Source: Balamuthia mandrillaris (taxonomy: Eukaryota > Discosea > Longamoebia > Balamuthiidae). Taken from it: a stretch of DNA of 64,000 bases. The notes beneath the pieces are model-generated. The model was not told the origin of the DNA and searched no databases. It worked only from the letters and a program-made list of their open reading frames with translations. The first letter of the stretch is position 1, and every line of letters begins with the position of its first letter. The position numbers and the translations under genes are program-made. Positions 56,811 through 64,000 of this stretch are shown here, in pieces. Where the stretch lies: the NCBI GenBank assembly GCA_031835245.1, contig JAVKOQ010000030.1:137501-201500 (forward strand), written 5' to 3'.

Positions 56811-58101
56811 AAAGCGTGGTGGCATCGAGTGGCAAATGCAGAGTGGCAAAACATGGCAACCGCTCTTCCTCCGGTCGCTGCGGCAGTGCTGACCTCATAG
56901 AGGCTCTTGGCGCTCCACTCCATCTTTCCAGCGAACAGCTTTGTCACGTTCTCTTTTGCTCTTCTTCTTCTTCTTGTTCTTCTTCTTGTTCTTCTTTTCT
57001 TCTCTTCTTCTTCTTCTTCTTCTTCTCCCCCCCCCCCCCCCCACCCCTTCTTGTTCTTGTTCTTGTTCTTGTTCTTGTTCTTCTTCTTCTTCTTCTTCTT
57101 CTTCTTCTTCTTCTTCTTCTTCTTCTTCTTCTTCTTCTTCTTCTTCTTCTTCTTCTTCTTCTTCTTCTTCTTCTTCTTCTTCTTCTTCTTTTCCTTTTGT
57201 GCTTACAAAACATACTTAACAGGCAGTGAAGAAATGTGGTTTTGGCTTCTTGTTCGCACAAAGCTTTCATCCAGCGATGAAGTCAGTGGGAATGGTTCGC
57301 AAAGAGATCGGTGTTCGGACAGTGTTCAACCTTTTGGGACCGCTGGTCAATCCCGCCCGGCCTACCCATATGTTGGTTGGCGTTGGTCATGCCTCTCTTG
57401 CTCCTCTTTACGCTGCTGCTCTTCAACAAAAGGTCACTCTTCCCTTCATTCTGTTTTTCTCGTTCTATCATTCTCTACCTATTCTCATTGCTCGTAACTG
57501 TTCTCTCTTTTTTGCTTGCTTCTCTTCTGCTTCACTCTTCTCACTTCGCGTGAAAGTCTATTCTCTCTCTCTCTCTCTCTCTCTCTCTGCTTCTTTGCTT
57601 CTCTGCTTAGTTGCTGCTCTTTTCTTCCGTTTAACGGTCGTTTTTTAGGAACACGTCAAACGAGCGATGGTGGTACATTCGTACGATGGCTTGGACGAGA
57701 TAACACCGTGTGGAGCCACCAAAGTTTGGATGATAGAAGAGGAAGAAGAAGAAGAGTATGAACGCGAAACTTCAAAACCGAGGAATAAGAGCATTCGTGA
57801 ATGGGAAATCCATCCAAAGGACTTTGGGTTGGAGGCCTGCTCTCCGGATGACATTGCGGGAGACACTCCATCAAAGAACGCAGAGATGTTCCTTCGGTTT
57901 CTTCGCAGCACATCTTCTCAAAGCGAAGAAGGAAATGGAATGAAAGGGCTGGAAACATTCTTTTTGTTGAACGTGGGAGCAGCTCTCTTTGTCCTCCAAC
58001 TTTGCGACAGCATGTCGGAAGGTGTGCGGATGGCAAGGGACCTTCTTCGCAGTGGAAGGACGTTGGATGTCGTTCGTTCCTACGTTAAGCTTTTTTCATA
58101 A
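56338..58101 (+). CDS. Anthranilate phosphoribosyltransferase (tryptophan synthesis)
   Basis: Four exons run 56338-56702, 56815-56947, 57223-57432 and 57649-58101, about 385 residues. It joins anthranilate to PRPP in the second committed step of tryptophan synthesis (EC 2.4.2.18). Motifs in order: [49 protein letters not shown], and [13 protein letters not shown]. An acidic insert (EEEEEEEYE) follows the last of these. Other in-frame ATGs lie at 56200 and 56302. I chose 56338 because it starts close to the conserved helical N-domain and upstream codons look unlike protein. Introns hold long CT and CTT repeats. The stop is 21 bases from that of the convergent PPR-like gene. Confidence 0.92.
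56709..57195. repeat. CT and CTT microsatellites in two TrpD introns
   Basis: (CT)n lies at 56709-56755 and 56788-56812 in intron 1. A compound CTT/TTGTTC tract with a C17 run and a nearly pure (TTC)n lies at 56958-57190 in intron 2. All are pyrimidine-rich on the sense strand. They create poly-Ser, poly-Leu and poly-Phe artefact frames and, on the other strand, poly-Arg. Confidence 0.92.
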
Positions 58102-58122
58102 AGTTAAATATAGCTTTTTCTG

Positions 58123-60000
58123 CTAAACAACTTTGCTCTTCTTACGATAGCCGCTAAAGTAGCTATCGATACTTTGCATCTTCTGACGATAGTCGCTGAG
58201 TTTCGGCGGCTCGGCTTTCAACATTCTCTCTAACCGCGTCATTGCATGTTTGGCAATATGCTGCACCTGCACATCTGCCGGGTGTGTGGAAGACCTGTTT
58301 TGTTGGCTTTATGTTGCGTGTTTGTGGAGTAAGAAAATGGAGCAAGAAGAACTAGAATCACAAAGAAGAAGGAGCAATAAAGAAAGAGAAGAAAGCAGAA
58401 GAAAGAAAGAAGAAAGAAGAAAAAGAATAACGAGGAAGAATGAGAGAAAGCAACCAATGGGCAAGACAGGCGTCCAATACTTTCTCAAACAAAGAGCTAC
58501 GCTCCCACCTCTCTGCCAACTGCAAAGCCTCTTCCATCTCGTTGCGAGCCAGAAGGCTTTCCACGAATATCTCCTGGCAGCTTAGCGTCGATCGCACGTT
58601 CCACTCGCTCGACAGCGAGCCCAACAGGAGTAGGGCTTCCTTCTTGGCTGTCTCACTATTGCTCTTTGCATAGGTTTCCACGATAGGATGGAAGATGTAA
58701 TTGCTATCGGGAATAATGCCTATCGCACGCATTTCTTTACAAAAGCGTAAGGCCTCTCGAGCTGCCAAAACGTACACATCTTCACCATTGCCGTCTTGTT
58801 CTCTTATGTTGGTTGTTCGTTGATGGAAAAGACAAAGATGTCGCACTATAGCGGTCAACAGTTTGTCTTGTGTAAGTTGCGGGATGAAGGGGGAGGGACA
58901 ACTGGCCCATCTTTGCTTGGTCTTCTCCACTTCCGCCTTGCGATGTCTTTGCCTGGCGGACTGCAAACATAGTTCAAAGATAGCAAGAGCTTCTTCCTCT
59001 GCTTCACCACTTCCTCCTTCTGCACAAGTGTCGTACATTCGTAGAAGATCGCCATAGAACGTAGGATATTGCCAAGGATCCACATTGCTTTTGTCATTCT
59101 CTTTAAAGATGGTCTTGTCGTTCCTCATTATTTGTGATGGGAGGGAACCCGAGGAGCAAATTTGTGACGAGAGAGAGGCAGAGGAAGAAACAGAAGCAGC
59201 AGCCAAGCAAGGAAGAATGTTGCGATGAACCTCTCTTCCAATGTCAAGGTTGTGACTCATCTCGCATGCAGCTAGGATCTCTCTCGCAAGCGACAGACAG
59301 TCGATCAACGGGAGTCGAGGAAGAATAAAATCGGGCTGCGTGGCATCCGTTTCTGTTGGTGCACTCACATTCAACGCCCAAAAAAGAAGGTCAAGGGCAT
59401 CTTTCAGCAAGGTAGAAGAAGGAGGCGAAGAGCGACATAACGCTTTTGTGAGGTTGTAGAGCTCGTTACTGTATGGCATGAAGGGAAGTTGTTGTTGAAC
59501 GATTTTTCTGGCCAACTTCTGAGCGTACGATGAAATGTCGTGGTCGTCATTCTCGTTCTTGTCTTTGCTCTTTTCAGAGGAAGAGAGGTGGGTGTTGTTT
59601 GCCAAAAATTTGGTGAGATGAAGCAAAGAGTTGCTGTTTGGGGAGACGTGATACCGCGCCTCCATTTCTCCATCAAACAAAGCGAAAGCTTCCTCGAATC
59701 GACCACAAGAGCACATCACCCTAATCACTTTCTCCAGAACAAGCTGTTTTTTAGCCACCTCTTCCTTTTGCTGTTGATGTTGTCGTTGTTGAAGGATGCT
59801 GAGAACGAGAGAGATGACCCTGTCTTTGTTCCTTTGTGTTGAGGGGAAGTCGTAACATCCGTCCAAAAGAGCGGCCAACAGGTTCATTTCCGTTCCTGCT
59901 TCATATGTTCCTTCTTCACTCTCCTTTCTTCTTCGATGACTGTCGTAGAAATAGTATTCCACCAACTTCAAAGCGGCTTCCGTTCTTTTAGCAGCATCAT

Positions 60001-60038
<38 letters not shown>

Positions 60039-61327
60039 CAAGAAGAAGCATAAGCAGAAGCAGAAAGAGGAGGAGGAGGAGGGAGTAACGTGGAGATAAG
60101 ATGAGTCGCATCGTCCGCAGTTAACAGCTGTCTCAACATTTCTCTTCTTCTCGCTTGTCTCTTTTTGTCTGTTGCCGTCTGCTCCAACAAAACAGCAGAA
60201 GGAGAAGCAAACGGGGAGAGCAGCAAAGTTAAAGCCAACTCCATAGCGAGGGACGTGTCATTAGCTCTCACCAACACCCCTAAACATCTTCCCAACACTT
60301 CTTCTCTCTCCTCTCTGCCGTTCGTTTCTGCTCCTTCGAAGCTTTCTTCCCTGTCATTCGTTTCCTCATCCAAAAGCGCCCAAAACATGGAGAGCGCCTC
60401 TCCTTCGGCGCCACACGAGCAATACACTTGGAGGAGAGCCGCCGTGACGGCTGCCGTGAGCCTGGTGGGTCTCCGCTCGCCTGCTCCTCTCTCGTGGCTC
60501 CCTGCTCCTCCTCTCCCTTCGTCTTTCTTGCAGTGCTGTTGCTGTTGGCTCAACGCGTGGTCCACTATGAGCTTTGCCGTTCGCATCGTCTCCGCTGAGA
60601 GCGTGGAAGGGAGAGAGGAAGAAGCAGAAGGCGAGGCCCGTTGTCGCTTCCTCTCCTTTCTCTTTTGTTGAGCGGCCGAGCGAGAGAGCGCCTCCAACAG
60701 GGAGACCGCCGCAGAGGAGCAGAACGAGGCCGAGGAGGCGTGCGAGAGGGAGGCGGAGGGAGAGGCCCGAAGGAAGAGCTGCACGGCCTGGTCCAGCTTG
60801 TCGTGGCGGCAGAGGAGCTGGATGGTGGAGAGGGCGGAGGCGGCGGAGAGCTCCGCCGCGGCGGAGGGCGAGCGCGAGCGGCGCATGAACTCCAGCTTCT
60901 CCTCCTCCCTCTGCCACCAGGACTTGCCCTCTCGCTTTCGTTGGCCGCCGCCGCTGCCGCCGATGGCTGCCTCCTCCTCCGCCGCCTCTTGCGCTTTCTT
61001 CTGCCGGTAGGAGAACAGGAAGGAGAAGAGGCCCTTGCGGAGAGGAGGGAGCAGGAGGTCCTCGTGGTGGAAACGGGTCGGCTCCAGCGCAGCCTGGTGG
61101 TGGCGGTCGTCCTCATCGTCGTCGTCGTCGTCGTCGATGCGGATGTTTCGAGTGTTGGTTGGAGCGTGGTTGTTGCAGTACCCGGCTGTTTGGTGGGGGA
61201 GGAGAGGAGGAGAAGGGGTGAAGGAGGAGAGACGAGGAGGGGGAGGAGGAAGGAGAAGCGGATGGCGAGGAGGAGAGGAGAGGCGAGGCGTGAAGGCGAA
61301 GGCGCGTCGTTTGCTCAGATGCGACAT
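58123..61327 (-). CDS. PPR-like helical repeat protein, probably organellar
   Basis: Exon 1 (61327-58455) is a single open stretch of about 960 codons and joins exon 2 (58294-58123) at W (TG|G), giving roughly 1,015 residues. The N-terminus is basic, Ser/Pro-rich and acid-free for about 60 residues, as in organelle targeting peptides; then comes an Asp run coded by a CGT/GTC repeat (61096-61135). Helical-repeat units resembling PPRs are visible: AALLQVYCSCGAEGEALSMF, VIRVMCSCGRFEEAFALFDG and SLLARNEMEEALQLAERWE. PPR proteins bind organellar RNA and guide processing. Ala and Gln runs occur in between. The call is from spacing and pattern by eye; TPR-like or other alpha-solenoid is possible. 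Confidence 0.65.
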
Positions 61328-61574
61328 CTCTTTTCTTTCTTTTATTTTTTTACAGATATTCCCGAAAAAAATATCCTTTTCGAAAACCAATGGCCCCAAT
61401 GACGTCAGCAATATCAGTTTGAAGAAGGTGATGTTGCTGACGTAATATAATTGTTGGGGAAAAGGTATGGGACAGATGATGTCCACGGTATAGGAGAGAG
61501 GACAGGAGAGAGCAATAATTCATTTCTTTTAATATAAAAATTATATAAACGAAAAAGAAAGAAAAGAAAGAAGG
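61328..61574. promoter_or_regulatory. Divergent promoter with CRE-like sites
   Basis: This 247-base gap separates two divergent starts. TGACGTCA lies at 61400-61407, and TGACGTAA lies at 61438-61445. Both carry the preceding GC or AA context and lie about 75-175 bases from the start codons. No TGTCGACA is present. Confidence 0.5.
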
Positions 61575-64000
61575 ATGGCCTCGAGCGCGGCAGGAGGAGC
61601 AGACGGGTCGGCCGAAGAAACCCAGTTGCACCTCCTCCTCACGGCCGCCAAGGAGGTCGATGAGCTCTTCTCCGCCTCCTCCAAATCCTTCGCGCTCCCC
61701 TCTATAGAGCATTACCAGCGTTTCTGGCTTCAGCTTTCCTCCTCTCCTTCTTCTGCTTCTGCTCTTTCTTCTCTTTCTTGTTCTTCTTGTTCTTCTTCTT
61801 CTCCTTCTTCTTCTTCTTCGTCTTCTTCCTACGTGAGCGCGGTGTTGACGGTCTTCCTCGCCAAAATGTTGGCCATGGAGACGGGAGAGGACCGGAGGCA
61901 CGACCTGGTGGAGCTGCTCAAAAAGGCCGTCCTGCTGCTGGAGCCCCAGTCGGATTCGGGCCACGAGCTGGCGCGCCTCCCTTCGGTAGAGATTAATGGT
62001 CTGTTTTTTATTTTATTTTTATTTTTTATTTATTTTTTCAATTCTATTTATTTTTTTGATCTTATTTATTTTTTTAAAACTTTTTTTAAAAAACTGGTTT
62101 GCTTTATTTTATTTTATTTTATTTTGCTAAAAGCTTTTTTGTTTTATATTTATATTTATATTTTTGTTTTTTTGTTTTATATTTATTTATTTCATTTTTT
62201 TTATTTTCTATAATGGTATATTATATTATATGTTATTATTTTTTTAATTTTTCTTGTCGTTTCTTTCTTTCTTTCTTGTCGTTTCTTTCTTTCTTTCTTG
62301 TCGTTTCTTTCTTTCTTTCTTGTCGTTTCTTTCTTTCTTGTCGTTTCTTTCTTGTCGTTTCTTTCTTTCTTTCTTTCTTTCTTTCCTTCCTTCTTATTAA
62401 ACCACAACAACAATAATACGGAAACCACAACAACAACAACAAACAGCCCGAACCATAACGTTAGCGGAGAACCTGTTGGGCAGCATTCATTACATCTCTC
62501 TGCTGCTGTTCGGGCAAGGGGCAGGCAAGGAGGGCAGCCGCAATGGCGGCGACGCGGCGTTCGCCCCGTTGAAAACGGTGCTTGGCAGGTGGCTCAAGCT
62601 CAGAGGAACGCGTTCCGCTAAAGCATCGTTAGACATTACGGATGAGGTTCTTTGTCTCTCTTTTCTTTCCTTCTTATCGTTTCGTTCTTGTCGTTTCTTT
62701 CTCTCCTTCTGACTTAGTGTTTTTTGAAACAGTGTGGAAAAATATTATCAGGAAGTCATCTTCAAACCTCCGAAAGTCTTTGCTCTATGGTGGAACAATG
62801 CACCAACCCCGATATCTCTTCCTCCATTCCTTCTCTCTCTTTTCCTTGTAAGCATCTCCTCTTCTTTGCTTCTGTCTCCTTTCTTCTTTCTTTTAACTTC
62901 TTTCAATGCAACAAGCCTCCACTGCATCCAGTTTATATCACGTTTATCTTCTTCGCCTGTTGCGGGAAGCACGCGATGATGAGAAACAAGTGCTCGCTCT
63001 CTTTGATGCCGTTTTAATGTTCCTGAAACATCCTTTGTTAGTGGCTGAAGAGCGTCTCCTCTCTCTTCTTCATCTGCTTAGAACCTTTATCACATCTGTA
63101 AGCTTCTCCTCTTCTTCCTTGTTGTTTTTCTTCTTCTTCTTCTTCTTCTTCTTCTTCTTCTGATTCTTCTTCTTCTGCTTCTTCTTCTTCTTGTTTCTTT
63201 TTCTTTCTCTCTTCTTCTATCTTCTCTAACAAACGCACGTAAAACCAATATAGAGTCAAAACCTCAACGAAAAGCTGATCCAAACTCTGATAGAGCTCAT
63301 TCGTCCCTATTACCTGTGGCCGTTGCCACACGGGCTCGTCGCCAAGGAGCTCCTGCAGATGTTGAGCATCGAGCTCAAGTCGAGAGGCTCCGCCATTCGT
63401 TCCCAGTTCTTTGAGGACGTGCCGGAGCTAGTGGAAGGTTACAAACCTTCTGGAAGGTTCCTTTCTCTCTCTCTTTTCTCTTCATAGTTCTCTTTTATTC
63501 TCTTCTAATCTCTTCTCTCTCTCTCTCTCTCTCTCTTCTCATTCTTTCAAACTATAGAGAACGAGTTGTCCACGTATTGATCGACAAAGAACTGGACAAT
63601 GCAGAACGCATGAAAGCCCTGTTGGAGGCCTTCTCTCCGCCGGAAATGGACTTGCGAGAACTTCATCTTCGGCTTCTCTGTCACTCACTTTTGACTCACT
63701 TGAGAGGTGTGGATGATAAGGATGAAGACGAACCTCTTTCAAGCGAATTCTTGTCTTTGTTGCAGAGCTGTTCTTTGGAAGATGCTCAAGAATTCAGTTG
63801 GAATGCTTCGCAGATACTCAACCAAGCCTTGCTAATGTATGCTCTCTTCTGTTTTCTTGTTCTTCTTGTTTCTTCCTTTCTTCTCGTTCAACTTACATGT
63901 TTTCTTCTTCTTATTTTTATAGGAACGAAGCAAAAGCGGAACTCTTTCGCATCTCTCAACTGACTTCTCTCAAAGAAGATATCATCAAACATCTCTCCTC
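61575..64000 (+). CDS. Unrecognised large helical protein, 5' part (runs off the window)
   Basis: Exons run approximately 61575-61998, 62465-62646, 62733-62848, 62933-63098, 63254-63457, 63559-63838 and from 63923 on; joins keep frame. The sequence is rich in Leu-heptad helices: LHLLLTAAKEVDELF, LYHVYLLRLLREARDDEKQV, ERLLSLLHLLRTFI, LNEKLIQTLIELIRPYYLWP and ELHLRLLCHSLLTHLR. A Ser run (TCT/TCC repeats) sits at residues 56-90. I do not recognise the family; an armadillo or HEAT-like scaffold is possible. Introns hold T-rich, TTTC (62262-62392), CTT (63127-63165) and CT (63515-63537) tracts. The 3' end lies beyond 64000. Confidence 0.65.
62255..62392. repeat. Composite (TTTC)n / TTGTCGTTTC microsatellite
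   Basis: Alternating TTGTCG and (TTTC)2-6 units lie in intron 1 of the last gene. The same composite occurs at 55620-55875, and a short form (TTCTTGTCGTTTC) occurs at 62686 in the next intron. Confidence 0.9.

Noticed and set aside
56907-57497. Long Phe/Ser/Leu and antisense Arg frames
   Set aside because: These are artefacts of a (TTC)n tract in a TrpD intron; the real exon resumes at 57223.
60641-61402. 253-codon plus-strand frame opposite the PPR-like gene
   Set aside because: It is antisense of a GC-rich exon; the minus frame is far longer and spliced in phase to exon 2.

Overview
The window is nuclear DNA from a unicellular eukaryote whose lineage I cannot name. Most genes carry several short GT-AG introns. 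Intergenic gaps are tens to a few hundred bases. Simple repeats (CT, CTT, CTTT and their complements) are very common, and there are no operons, tRNAs, rRNAs or CRISPR arrays. A tryptophan-synthesis gene (anthranilate phosphoribosyltransferase), a mitochondrial branched-chain aminotransferase and a succinate/fumarate carrier point to a metabolically complete, probably free-living protist rather than an animal. All exon joins were made by eye from splice consensus and reading-frame continuity.

Layout. 0.5-10 kb: an SMG7/EST1-like mRNA-decay factor (-), a succinate/fumarate carrier (-), a BMT5-type rRNA methyltransferase (+) and a FYVE-RhoGEF (-). 10-17 kb: a type I membrane protein (-), a MAPK15/ERK7 kinase (+), an F-box protein fused to a GTP-locked-looking Rho domain (+) and a small cyclophilin (+). 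17-26 kb: a tandem segmental duplication holding a large EGF-repeat membrane protein (copy A whole, copy B apparently broken) and the cyclophilin 3' part (second copy truncated). 26-35 kb: a zinc finger-ankyrin-DH-PH RhoGEF (+), a TKL/TK-like protein kinase (-) and a cyclophilin A (-). 35-46.7 kb: an unknown basic protein, a damaged GT90 glycosyltransferase, a membrane glutaredoxin, an amino-acid transporter and an ATAD5/ELG1 PCNA unloader. 46.8-53.4 kb: a looser, more AT-rich stretch with a P450 fragment, a gene coding for coiled coils, a PD-(D/E)XK nuclease and a protein kinase (the layout of Crinkler/CR-type effectors), and two low-complexity genes. 53.8-64 kb: branched-chain aminotransferase, anthranilate phosphoribosyltransferase, a PPR-like protein and the 5' part of an unrecognised helical protein.

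Cross-cutting signals. (1) The palindrome TGTCGACA occurs at least 12 times, and every copy I found lies in an intergenic region, often 10-100 bases before a start codon. It looks like a lineage-specific core promoter element. (2) The CRE/bZIP palindrome TGACGTCA occurs in the upstream regions of the glutaredoxin, TrpD and PPR/unknown genes. (3) Nearly all intronic microsatellites have their pyrimidine-rich strand as the sense strand. (4) Convergent neighbours are separated by only about 20-60 bases between stop codons. Signalling genes around small GTPases (two RhoGEFs and an atypical Rho) and protein kinases (MAPK15, TKL, nuclease-kinase) are over-represented for a 64 kb stretch.
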